The notes: a model not told the origin generated them from the letters alone. A DNA stretch of 64,000 bases from Halomonas halophila (GCF_030406665.1 NZ_CP129121.1:1860001-1924000); one strand, 5' to 3'. Shown: positions 15,461 to 22,430, counted from the first letter of the stretch. Program-made: numbers and translations.

Positions 15461-16848
15461 ACATCGTTGACTTCATCGAGCACGACGCCCTGACCCCTGG
15501 CAGCTTCGAGGGCGATACCTGGGAACCTTGGAAGGCGATCTTGTCGGGCGCGTTCGGCCTGCCAATGGATGACGAGCGGTTGGCACTGTTCAAGGAACTA
15601 TCAGGGGACCGAGAGGCGCCCACAGAGCGTGTCAGGGAGCTTTTCGTTATCGCGGGCAGGCGGTCGGCCAAGTCGAACACTGCGGCGGCTGTGGCCGTGT
15701 ATCTGGCGACCGTGGGCGCTGAAATCGACGGGCTGCTGGATAAGCTGAAGCCTGGCGAGCGGGGCGTGGTGCAGTTGGTGGCGGTGGATCGGGATCAAGC
15801 CAAGGTTCTGCTCGGGTACATTCACGGCATGTTCGATGCCAGTCCGTCGCTTAACGCCATGGTGACGAAGCGCAATGCTGAGAGCATCGACCTGGACAAC
15901 CGCGTGTCGATTCAGGTGGCGACCAACTCGTTTAAGAGCGTTCGAGGCCGCACCGCGATTGCCGTGTTGATGGACGAATGCGCGTTCTTCAAGGACGAGC
16001 ATTCCGCCTCACCAGATATTGAACTATACCGCGCCCTAGTGCCTGCCCTGGCCACCACTGGCGGGCTACTGATTGGCATCAGTTCGCCCTATGCCAAGAA
16101 AGGGCTTCTTCACCAGAAGTGGCGTAAGCACTACGGGCAGAACTCCGACATCCTGGTGATCCAGGGCGCCACCACGCAGTTTAACCCGACCATCGACCGC
16201 CGCGTGATTGATGACGCCATTGAGGAAGACCCCGAAGGCGCTAAGAGCGAGTGGCTGGGCCAGTTTCGTGACGACATTAGCGGCTTCATCCAGCGCGAAG
16301 TGGTCGAGCGGGCTATGCGAACTGACCCGCTGGAATATGGCCACGTTAAAGGTGTGAAGTATTTCGGGTTTGCTGACCCCGCTGGCGGTGGGAAAGACGA
16401 GTTCACCATGGCTATCGGCCACGTGGAAGACGAGACGACCGTGATTGATGTTGTGCGGGGGCAGCGTGGAACACCGGCGCAGATCGTGGCCGAGTATGCC
16501 GAGCTGTTTAAAGCCTATGGTGTCCGTAAGATCGTGTCGGATCGATTCGCGGGAACTTGGCCTGCTGACGAGTTCAAAAAGCACGGCATTGAATGCGAGC
16601 AGTCGGCCAGCCCAAAATCACAGCTATACGCCGATGCCTTGAGCCGCTTCAACAGCGGGCAGGTGGAGCTGCCGCCGGATGACAAGTTGGTGACGCAGCT
16701 TTGCAACCTGGAGCGCCGCACCTCGCGCGGTGGACGGGATTCCATCGACCACCCGGCGGGGCAGCATGATGATAGGGCCAACGCCGTCTGCGGTCTGTTA
16801 GATGTGGCGCGTGGGCGCCGTTACGTACCTATTTCGGAGTGGATGTAA
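15457..16848 (+). CDS. terL: Phage terminase large subunit
   Basis: A 463-residue TerL with both enzymatic halves. ATPase: Walker A variant AGRRSAKS at 66-73, Walker B IAVLMDE with Asp173-Glu174, and the coupling segment GISSPYAKKG near 208-216. Nuclease (RNase H-like): Asp307 in FGFADPAGGG, Asp362 in IVSDRF and HDDRAN near 438-442. All expected residues are present, so it looks able to cut and pump DNA. It overlaps the preceding gene by four bases. It is not followed by portal or capsid genes but by a 28-residue membrane peptide and a terminator. Confidence 0.95.
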   Translation: MNIVDFIEHDALTPGSFEGDTWEPWKAILSGAFGLPMDDERLALFKELSGDREAPTERVRELFVIAGRRSAKSNTAAAVAVYLATVGAEIDGLLDKLKPGERGVVQLVAVDRDQAKVLLGYIHGMFDASPSLNAMVTKRNAESIDLDNRVSIQVATNSFKSVRGRTAIAVLMDECAFFKDEHSASPDIELYRALVPALATTGGLLIGISSPYAKKGLLHQKWRKHYGQNSDILVIQGATTQFNPTIDRRVIDDAIEEDPEGAKSEWLGQFRDDISGFIQREVVERAMRTDPLEYGHVKGVKYFGFADPAGGGKDEFTMAIGHVEDETTVIDVVRGQRGTPAQIVAEYAELFKAYGVRKIVSDRFAGTWPADEFKKHGIECEQSASPKSQLYADALSRFNSGQVELPPDDKLVTQLCNLERRTSRGGRDSIDHPAGQHDDRANAVCGLLDVARGRRYVPISEWM

Positions 16849-16934
16849 TGAAGGACCGATTCCTAATAGGCGCCCTGGTCGGCGCCAATATCGCGTTGCT
16901 GTATTGCGTGGCCGTGCAGTGGTGGTTTCACTAG
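16848..16934 (+). CDS. 28-residue single-span membrane peptide
   Basis: Overlapping the terL stop (TAATG), an open frame encodes MKDRFLIGALVGANIALLYC followed by VAVQWWFH. The middle is one hydrophobic helix with a charged N-terminus and aromatic end, a typical tiny inner-membrane protein. Translation coupling and the terminator 27 bp later support it as real. A holin-like or antiholin-like role is possible but not shown. Confidence 0.6.
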   Translation: MKDRFLIGALVGANIALLYCVAVQWWFH

Positions 16935-16960
16935 CCTGTCACCGCTGACCCCACCACAAG

Positions 16961-16984
16961 CCCCGCCATCGAGCGGGGTTTTTT
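16961..16984 (+). terminator. Rho-independent terminator after the terminase operon
   Basis: CCCCGC-CATCGA-GCGGGG hairpin followed by six T residues. It separates the terminase operon from the downstream tail-like operon. Confidence 0.92.
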
Positions 16985-17019
16985 GTGCCGTGGCGCAGAA
17001 CTGCATAACACGACCTGAT

Positions 17020-17048
17020 TTGCATTGCCAATAAAATCTGACTATAAT
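17020..17048 (+). promoter_or_regulatory. Strong sigma-70 promoter of the tail-like operon
   Basis: TTGCAT (17020-17025) and a perfect TATAAT (17043-17048) are separated by 17 bp, 33 bp before the first gene of the operon and about 36 bp after a terminator. It is one of the best promoters in the window and makes this operon an independent transcription unit. Confidence 0.8.
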
Positions 17049-17080
17049 TGAAGATATTCGATAGAAATAGGTAATTACCC

Positions 17081-17245
17081 ATGAACACACAAGCAAAGCC
17101 GGGGCGTCCACGGGGGCGGAGGAACACGAAACCTACCGCCACTGATGTTCGCCAAGCCTGGGAAACGCTCCGCGCGGCATCGAGCAAAGGCAACGTAGAA
17201 GCCGCCCGCCACATCATCGAGTTGACCACCGGGAAGTCCAAATGA
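17081..17245 (+). CDS. Small basic protein, AT-hook-like N-terminus
   Basis: A 54-residue protein starting MNTQAKPGRPRGRRNTKPTA. The GRPRGRR core resembles an AT-hook DNA-binding motif; the rest (ATDVRQAWETLRAASSKGNV) is helical. It is the first gene after the TTGCAT/TATAAT promoter and overlaps the next gene by four bases. A regulatory role is plausible. No family recognised. Confidence 0.6.
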   Translation: MNTQAKPGRPRGRRNTKPTATDVRQAWETLRAASSKGNVEAARHIIELTTGKSK

Positions 17246-18048
17246 ATATTGAAGAACTGGAGCAGCTAACTGCCGCCCAAGACGAAGCCCAGCGTATCGC
17301 CGCTGAGTCTGCCCGTGATGCTCACGATAAGGCCCTTAAAGCCGCCTACAAGCTGCGCGATGAGCTGGCCGATACCATCGACCAGGTAAGCGAACGTGAG
17401 GCCCTGAAGGGCGTTGTGGAAGCCGCCGCCAAAGCCGAGTTCAACTCGAAGCCCCAGAAGGAAATGGCCTCGATTGTTATCGGTCAGTTCGCCGCCGCTG
17501 TCGCGGACATGCCTTTCCCCGCCACCGTATCCCGCAACGGCTCCGAGCTGGTGGCCCGCGCCGCTAGCGCTGCACAAGGGTATAGCGCCGATCAGAAACG
17601 CCAGGTATTCGCGGCTCTGGTGATGGCTTGCCTCGACTCCAGCGTGAAAACCGGGCTCCTGGCATTCCCCAGCGATTGGGCAAGCCTGCCGAGCGCTGAT
17701 GGTATGCGCCAAATGGCGACCGCCCTCGACGCTGATGCCGTAGCCAAGCTGGATGCCGAGCACCAGACCCGCGCCGAGGAACTGGCCACCGCCCAGCGTT
17801 ACGTCGATTCGCTCGAACAGGCCCGCCCCGCCCTGTGGGTGGTCGATGCCGACGCCGAGCCTTCTACCATGATCCGCAACAGCCGTGGCGGTGCATCCAC
17901 CATTGCCGGGATCAGGTTCGAGCCCGGCGAGAACGTGCTTTCCGCCGAGGACTACGCAACCGTCCGCAACAATCGTTCATTCCTCGCCCATATCGAGAGC
18001 GGAACGCTTTCCATCGAATCAACCGCATCTCTGGTGCAGGAGGCATAA
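17242..18048 (+). CDS. Hypothetical protein with N-terminal coiled coil
   Basis: A 268-residue acidic protein. Residues 1-70 are rich in Ala, Glu and Lys with heptad-like spacing; the middle (about 75-150) is a mixed globular segment; the last 60 residues (STIAGIRFEPGENVLSAEDY, then FLAHIESGTLSI) look like the small end domain found on some Mu-like phage proteins. I do not recognise a family. In a phage of ordinary layout this position would hold portal, scaffold or capsid, but nothing here has those motifs. It is coupled to the preceding gene by ATGA. Confidence 0.7.
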   Translation: MNIEELEQLTAAQDEAQRIAAESARDAHDKALKAAYKLRDELADTIDQVSEREALKGVVEAAAKAEFNSKPQKEMASIVIGQFAAAVADMPFPATVSRNGSELVARAASAAQGYSADQKRQVFAALVMACLDSSVKTGLLAFPSDWASLPSADGMRQMATALDADAVAKLDAEHQTRAEELATAQRYVDSLEQARPALWVVDADAEPSTMIRNSRGGASTIAGIRFEPGENVLSAEDYATVRNNRSFLAHIESGTLSIESTASLVQEA

Positions 18049-18050
18049 CC

Positions 18051-18512
18051 ATGACTAACCGCCGTTTCTTTTCCGATGTTCCTGCCGATGGCAAGTGGAT
18101 TCGCCCCGGCACCGATCAAGCCACAGTAGGCCGTGAGATTGTCGGTAATGCGATGCGGGAATATCTGGCCCGCAATCCCGAACAGACCACCACTGACGCC
18201 CAGCAGCAGCGCCAGGCTGCTCGCCAGGAGTGGATCGAACGCCGCCAAGGCCGCGAGGTGATCGACGCGGCATATAACGCCGCCCAGGAACGCAAGGCGA
18301 ATGCCTGGCGCGATGACGTACAGCGTTTGAGCGACGCCGCAGAGAGCAGCTATCGCCGCAATCTCCAGCCAGCCATTACCACCGATGCTGAGGCTCAAAA
18401 GCAACGGGAAGCCGCCCACGCTGAGTGGCTGGCCCGTCGTTACGGCAAGGATTCGGACGCCATCGAATCGGCGTACCAGGCCCACATGAAGCGGCTGGGA
18501 GATAAGCAATGA
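18051..18512 (+). CDS. Hypothetical charged helical protein with internal repeat
   Basis: A 153-residue protein, very rich in Gln, Arg, Ala and Glu. Two related halves are visible: TTTDAQQQRQAARQEWIERR followed by QGREVIDAAYNAA, and TTDAEAQKQREAAHAEWLAR followed by RYGKDSDAIESAYQA, so it probably arose by duplication. A good GGAG ribosome site precedes the ATG at 18051. No family recognised. It is coupled by ATGA to the next small gene. Confidence 0.7.
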   Translation: MTNRRFFSDVPADGKWIRPGTDQATVGREIVGNAMREYLARNPEQTTTDAQQQRQAARQEWIERRQGREVIDAAYNAAQERKANAWRDDVQRLSDAAESSYRRNLQPAITTDAEAQKQREAAHAEWLARRYGKDSDAIESAYQAHMKRLGDKQ

Positions 18513-18664
18513 TTGGCAAGAATCGACAGCCGTTAGGCTCCCGTGGATACCAGCAGGCCAAGGGTATTGGCGGCCACAACCGCAAGACGCACCAGAACGA
18601 CAAGGCGGGCGATTCCCCCGCCGTTCGCAAGCTGCGCGAGCGCATCGGAGGGATTCGGGTATGA
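18509..18664 (+). CDS. Small basic hypothetical protein
   Basis: A 51-residue basic protein starting MIGKNRQPLGSRGYQQAKGI and ending in SPAVRKLRERIGGIRV. It overlaps both neighbours by four bases (ATGA), which is the main evidence that it is translated. No family recognised. Confidence 0.6.
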   Translation: MIGKNRQPLGSRGYQQAKGIGGHNRKTHQNDKAGDSPAVRKLRERIGGIRV

Positions 18665-18933
18665 GCATGTACAGGCTCGGCGCGTATCAATGCGTGGCCA
18701 AGGCAATGGGAATCGAAACAGATGCCCAGATGAACACCCTCGTCAGCGAGACATGGAGCCTTGTCGCCCGCCATGTGGAAGCCAGCGAGGCCGACCCGAT
18801 GGCGTTTATCACCAATCCGCCGAAAGCCGAGAGCAATACCGATGCGGTGGCCATCACCGTGGCGTCTACGGAGCTGGGCTTTATCGCCCAGCATGTTGGC
18901 CACATGGTCATTCCCGAGGGAGGTAAGCACTGA
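18661..18933 (+). CDS. Hypothetical protein upstream of the tape-measure gene
   Basis: A 90-residue protein (MSMYRLGAYQCVAKAMGIET, then MNTLVSETWSLVARHVEASE) coupled to both neighbours by start-stop overlaps. In siphophages the slot just before the tape measure is held by tail assembly chaperones, so that role is conceivable, but no programmed frameshift site or chaperone motif is evident. Confidence 0.65.
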   Translation: MSMYRLGAYQCVAKAMGIETDAQMNTLVSETWSLVARHVEASEADPMAFITNPPKAESNTDAVAITVASTELGFIAQHVGHMVIPEGGKH

Positions 18934-20396
18934 TGGCGGAACGCATAGACGAGCTTCTCGTTGGCCTGGGCCTCGACGTACAAGAGGAGTCATTCAATCG
19001 CGGCGTGGGGGCGTTCAACTCTGTCCGCCAAGCTGCCATCTCAATGGGCGCCGTCATTGGTGGCTCGGCTGTGCTCGGCGGCGTTACCAAGTTTGCCCAG
19101 GAGCTGGATAAGCTGGGTCGCACCGCCGACCGCTTGAATGTGGGCGTATCCGGTATGCAGCAGCTCGGGTTCACATATGAATCCATCGGTGGCAACGCTC
19201 AACAAGCCGTGAGCGACATTGAGGCCCTACAGGGTGCCATCGACGATATGGCCGCCAACCCCAGCGGCGATTCATTCGCCATGCTAAGTGCTATGGGTGT
19301 GGACGTTAACGAGGTTCTTGAGCAGCGGGATGCAATTGGCTCGCTGGTTAACATGCTGGGCCAACTCGAAGACGCCTCCCCACAACAACGCCGTATCGCA
19401 CTCGAATCTTTGGGTCTGAGTGATACGACCGTTTCGCTTGCACGAGAGGGCGACGAATTTGTGCAGCGGCAGATGGCGTTTGCTGCGAAAAATGCAGAGC
19501 TGACGGAAGAAATGACGGGCCAGGCACGGGAGTTCGTTCGCGAACTCGCTGAGCTGAACGAAACTGCCGGCGATCTTTACCGAGTTATCGCGCAGGACAT
19601 GATGGGCACGTTGAAGCCCATGCTAGAACTGCTTACCCGCTGGGCTGGCGAAGATGGAAACTTTGACCTGGTGAGCGACCTTGCCACTGGCGGCCCGCTG
19701 AAGGCAGTGGAAGGCCCTGTTGACCAATGGCTGCGCGAGAACGGCCTTGGCTTTCTGGCCCGAGACATTGGCGAGTTCGTGCCCGGATTGAGCGGCAATG
19801 ACGAGCCTCAGGCGAGCGCAGATGGAGAGGCGCAACCCGACGTGCCGCTCATGGGTGGCTTTGACATCAACAACCTGCGCAACAATACCGCCTTGCGCGA
19901 GATGATCGCCCAGGCTGAGCGTGACATCGGCGCCCCCGCCGGCCTGTTGAGAGCACAGATTGCGCAAGAATCCAGTTTCAACCGTTATGCCGTCTCCGAG
20001 GCGGGCGCCCGTGGCCTTGCGCAAATCATGCCGGAAACAGAAGCGAGCCTAGAGGACCGATTTGGGCGTGACCTAGACCCATTCGATCCACGCGACGCCA
20101 TCATGATGCAGGAAGAGGTGATGCGCGAAAACTACCAGCGTTTCGGAAATTGGGACGACGCTATGCGTGCCTATAACGCCGGATGGGATCGTGAGGCATG
20201 GACGAACCCAGAGACTGAGGCATATGTTCCCAGTATCCGATCTCGCATGAATCAGCCCCAGGCCAGCAACACCACGAACCACAACACCTTCAATATCAGC
20301 GGCAACGATCCGCAGGCTATCGCGGCGGCGGTAGACAGCCGCCTCCGGCAGCACAGCGAGCGAGCCGCCGAAGACTTCCGGAATGGGCTTGTTTAG
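18933..20396 (+). CDS. Tape-measure-like protein with lytic transglycosylase (SLT) domain
   Basis: A 487-residue protein. The N-terminal half is helical, with the early hydrophobic AAISMGAVIGGSAVLGGVTK and LGRTADRLNVGVSGMQQLG characteristic of phage tail-length tape measures. At about 325-425 a soluble lytic transglycosylase domain is seen: AQESSFNRYAVSEAGARGLA with the catalytic Glu near 346, QIMPETE, and AYNAGWDRE. The end (NTTNHNTFNISGNDPQAIAA) is the usual tape-measure tail motif. It is short; by the usual proportion of tail length to tape-measure length it would specify a short tail. No other tail gene lies in the island. Confidence 0.88.
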   Translation: MAERIDELLVGLGLDVQEESFNRGVGAFNSVRQAAISMGAVIGGSAVLGGVTKFAQELDKLGRTADRLNVGVSGMQQLGFTYESIGGNAQQAVSDIEALQGAIDDMAANPSGDSFAMLSAMGVDVNEVLEQRDAIGSLVNMLGQLEDASPQQRRIALESLGLSDTTVSLAREGDEFVQRQMAFAAKNAELTEEMTGQAREFVRELAELNETAGDLYRVIAQDMMGTLKPMLELLTRWAGEDGNFDLVSDLATGGPLKAVEGPVDQWLRENGLGFLARDIGEFVPGLSGNDEPQASADGEAQPDVPLMGGFDINNLRNNTALREMIAQAERDIGAPAGLLRAQIAQESSFNRYAVSEAGARGLAQIMPETEASLEDRFGRDLDPFDPRDAIMMQEEVMRENYQRFGNWDDAMRAYNAGWDREAWTNPETEAYVPSIRSRMNQPQASNTTNHNTFNISGNDPQAIAAAVDSRLRQHSERAAEDFRNGLV

Positions 20397-20831
20397 ATGA
20401 CCGCTGCCGAGCTGGTAATAGACGAGCCCCGTGGAGCTACTGAGACGGCAGACCTCGCGGGCCGCTGCGCGAACTTGTGGGGCCAGGCGTTGGGGCAATA
20501 CTACAAGGACGCTCAGTCTGCGTGGCGCGGCTCGAAACAACCACACGACCACGGCGAAGCCCTAGAGGATTTGCTGGGCTCTCGTGAGCTGCTGGCGAAC
20601 TTGCTCGGCGCCTATGGCGGCGACATGGATGCCGACGTGCTGGGGGACTTGATGCTCGAAGCCATGGAGGCGGGACGACGCTTTACGCCGTCAGCGATGA
20701 CGCGGCCAGTGCCGGAGGTGGTGGAAGACTACAGCGGGCTCGATGGGTGGCGAGGCAAGGGGCAACGCTCAACCTGGCGCACCAAGCATGGCGGGCTGGG
20801 GCCGCTGAGTGGTGCCGGGAGCGGGACTTGA
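20397..20831 (+). CDS. Hypothetical protein ending inside a tRNA fragment
   Basis: A 144-residue acidic protein starting directly after the tape-measure stop (TAG then ATG). The body (ANLWGQALGQYYKDAQSAWR, ELLANLLGAYGGDMDADVLG, LMLEAMEAGRRF) is helical and unrecognised. The last six or seven codons (GAGSGT) and the stop lie in the 3' end of a leucine-like tRNA copied on the other strand, so the C-terminus was probably created by an integration or recombination event. Confidence 0.65.
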   Translation: MTAAELVIDEPRGATETADLAGRCANLWGQALGQYYKDAQSAWRGSKQPHDHGEALEDLLGSRELLANLLGAYGGDMDADVLGDLMLEAMEAGRRFTPSAMTRPVPEVVEDYSGLDGWRGKGQRSTWRTKHGGLGPLSGAGSGT

Positions 20832-20840
20832 ACCCGCATG
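20810..20840 (-). repeat. 3' end of a leucine-like tRNA, probable attachment-site relic
   Basis: The minus strand reads as the T arm (5-bp stem GCGGG/CCCGC around loop TTCAAGT) and acceptor 3' strand ending CCCGGCACCA. The loop and the flanking bases resemble tRNA-Leu genes. The rest of the tRNA is missing. Such 31-base tRNA ends are left by integrases that use tRNA genes, so the island or part of it probably once used a tRNA-Leu site. Confidence 0.65.
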
Positions 20841-20880
20841 GCCATCGCCGACGCGCAGCCGATATCGATAGAATACCTCA

Positions 20881-21204
20881 TCACTGGCGATTCATGCATA
20901 TGTCGCGGAATTGCAGGTCAAACCGGACTGCCAGATAATGCTTCTGATGAAACGTTAGGTTGCTCAGATCTGGGTTAGGCTTCTCGGTCAGTTGCAGCAA
21001 CGAGGCGCAAACCGCGTCGCCCATGTTGTCACAGACATCTAGGACGTGGGCGCGCTGAGCCTCTAATGGTAAGTCCATGGCCTTTTGTAGAAACACATCG
21101 CCAGCTATCTGGGCCGCGTAGTCGCATTCAGCGCTGGCTGTAGCTTGAGCCGTCATGGGCAATGCTGCCAATCCGATGGCAACGAGCGTGGCCTTGCTTT
21201 TCAT
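20881..21204 (-). CDS. Small secreted cysteine-containing protein
   Basis: A 107-residue protein with a signal peptide (MKSKATLVAIGLAALPMTAQ, cleavage probably after ATA SA) and a mature part with four cysteines (ECDYAAQ, VCDN, VCAS, DICMNRQ) that could form two disulfides in the periplasm. The start at MKSK is chosen for the signal peptide and the GGTGAG motif just before it. No family recognised. It is the rightmost gene of the island and could be an accessory (lysogenic conversion) gene. Confidence 0.6.
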   Translation of the reverse strand: MKSKATLVAIGLAALPMTAQATASAECDYAAQIAGDVFLQKAMDLPLEAQRAHVLDVCDNMGDAVCASLLQLTEKPNPDLSNLTFHQKHYLAVRFDLQFRDICMNRQ

Positions 21205-21498
21205 CTCACCCCCCACCTTGCGCACCGGCCACCGACACTCTCGCTTCATGTGAACGAGTATTGCGATTCCGGCGGCGCCGATGTGCCCTTTTTAGTACAC
21301 ATTAACCAGCTTGTCAGCTAACCGTTTAGGCGTCTACTCGGAGGGTGACACGACAAATTGGCTCGCCTTCATCCTGAACAACGTTTTTGTGCAGCGATAA
21401 CGAGAGTGGTGCAAGCTGTGAGAGACACGACCCCTGAGGCTTGCTTGGGCACTATTTTCAGGTAGGTGGTGGGGTTGATGGTATTGATGCGCGGGCAT

Positions 21499-21526
21499 TA
21501 AAAAAGCCCTGACGAATCAGGGCTTT
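21499..21526 (-). terminator. Island-borne terminator downstream of tRNA-Ser
   Basis: On the minus strand a perfect 10-bp stem (AAAGCCCTGA with TCAGGGCTTT, four-base loop) is followed by T residues. It sits 12 bp from the tRNA 3' end but inside the island boundary, so the island supplies a replacement for the chromosomal terminator now at 7951-7976. The 21205-21498 interval between it and the secreted-protein gene shows no gene. Confidence 0.85.
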
Positions 21527-21536
21527 AGGAATAGAA

Positions 21537-21551
21537 GTGGCGGAGGGACAG
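21537..21551. repeat. Right attachment-site repeat inside tRNA-Ser
   Basis: GTGGCGGAGGGACAG, identical to 7991-8005. It forms the 3' end of tRNA-Ser (CCA end and acceptor strand) plus one base, so the island ends here with an intact tRNA. Confidence 0.85.
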
Positions 21552-21627
21552 GGATTCGAACCCTGGGTAGGCTCTCACCTACGCCGGTTTTCAAGACCGG
21601 TGCATTCAACCGCTCTGCCATCCCTCC
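21538..21627 (-). tRNA. tRNA-Ser (anticodon TGA)
   Basis: A 90-nt class II tRNA on the minus strand: acceptor GGAGGGA paired with TCCCTCC, D arm with GCAGAGCGGTTGAATG, anticodon arm ACCGGT-CTTGAAA-ACCGG (anticodon TGA), a long variable arm (GTAGGTGAGAGCCTAC), T arm CAGGG-TTCGAAT-CCCTG and an encoded CCA end. It reads UCA and UCN codons. Its 3' end is the island's integration site. Confidence 0.97.
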
Positions 21628-21740
21628 GGCTCACGGCGCATATATTACCAATCTTTCCGTTTTGGTCAAGAGTTTCATGCGATCAATGTGTTATCGCACT
21701 CCCCCGACGCGCTGAAGCTGGCGGTACGAGGGCACCAGAC

Positions 21741-22328
21741 TCACTCGGTGTCGGCGAGACGCCGGTTCCAGTGCCGCTTGACGGTCGCGATGCTCAACCC
21801 GGAACGCGCCGCTGCCGCCGACTGGCTGACCCCCTGGTCCTTGAGCGCCTGCACCCTCTCGGTGGTATCGGTCGCCACGGGCCGACCGAGCTTCTTGCCC
21901 TGGCGCCTGGCCCGAGCCAGCCCTTCCCGGGTTCGCTCGCGGCGCCGGCCACGCTCGAGCTCGGCGAAGGCCTCGAACATGCAATGCAGCGGATGGCCCC
22001 CGCGGCTTGCCAGGTCATGCATCGGCAAATCCAGCGACACCACGGACGCACCGATCTCGGAAAGACGGGCGATACTCTGCTGAACGTCGATGCTGTCGCA
22101 CCCGAGCCGATCCAGCTTCAACACCACCAGGGTGTCACCGGGCTCCAGCTTGTGCTCGACCAGGGTCCGGAAGGCCGGACGCTCGCTGGCCGGCACCAAG
22201 GCGCCAACCGACTCACCGACCGCCCGATAAGGCACAACGGAATAACCGGCGGCCGCGATGACCGAGAGCTGATCATCGAGAGCCGACTCCCCGGACCCGA
22301 CACGACAATACGCGAAAGTTCTTCCCAT
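21741..22328 (-). CDS. Resolvase/invertase-like serine recombinase, catalytic residues altered
   Basis: A 195-residue protein with the resolvase N-terminal fold (MGRTFAYCRVGSGESALDDQ, LVVLKLDRLGCDS, AFAELERGRRRERTREGLA) and a C-terminal HTH (QSAAAARSGLSIATVKRHWN). In active relatives the start reads RVS, with the nucleophilic Ser right after Arg-Val; here that position is Gly11, with Ser12 next. The Arg after KLDRLG is Cys. The ER pair is kept. It may be a DNA-binding regulator rather than a recombinase, unless Ser12 substitutes. The start with GGGAGC just upstream is preferred. It lies beside tRNA-Ser but outside the island. Confidence 0.85.
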   Translation of the reverse strand: MGRTFAYCRVGSGESALDDQLSVIAAAGYSVVPYRAVGESVGALVPASERPAFRTLVEHKLEPGDTLVVLKLDRLGCDSIDVQQSIARLSEIGASVVSLDLPMHDLASRGGHPLHCMFEAFAELERGRRRERTREGLARARRQGKKLGRPVATDTTERVQALKDQGVSQSAAAARSGLSIATVKRHWNRRLADTE

Positions 22329-22385
22329 GCTGCTCCCGATCCCTGGCGCCACCGATTCACGACCCGCAAGACTGGAGTCATATAA

Positions 22386-22430
22386 CGCTTATTTAGTGAT
22401 ACCAATCATAAGCGGGAAATCCAGTATCAC
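22386..22430. promoter_or_regulatory. Interlaced inverted repeats upstream of the resolvase-like gene
   Basis: Two inverted repeats interlock in an AT-rich leader: CGCTTAT (22386-22392) with ATAAGCG (22408-22414), and GTGATAC (22396-22402) with GTATCAC (22424-22430). They lie 58-102 bp upstream of the resolvase-like gene, where res sites and autoregulatory operators of such proteins are found. The role is inferred. Confidence 0.5.

Larger units (their letters stand above)
7991..21551. mobile_element. tRNA-Ser integrated island, probable phage satellite or reduced prophage
   Basis: The 13.5-kb island is bounded by a 15-bp direct repeat of the tRNA-Ser 3' end (7991-8005 and 21537-21551). It contains a P4-type integrase at one end, an AlpA-like regulator, a TOPRIM-RepA replication protein, an iteron-like repeat cluster, terminase subunits and a tape-measure/transglycosylase protein. 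No portal, capsid, tail-tube, baseplate or lysis genes are visible. It is a composite: an IS481-family element, two gene fragments and a leucine-like tRNA 3' end lie inside it. Gene order and the missing particle genes resemble phage satellites that parasitise a helper phage; a decayed prophage is the alternative. Confidence 0.85.

Noticed and set aside
7991..21551. Complete prophage
   Set aside because: No portal, protease, capsid, tail tube, baseplate or lysis genes could be identified, and the gaps are too small to hold them.
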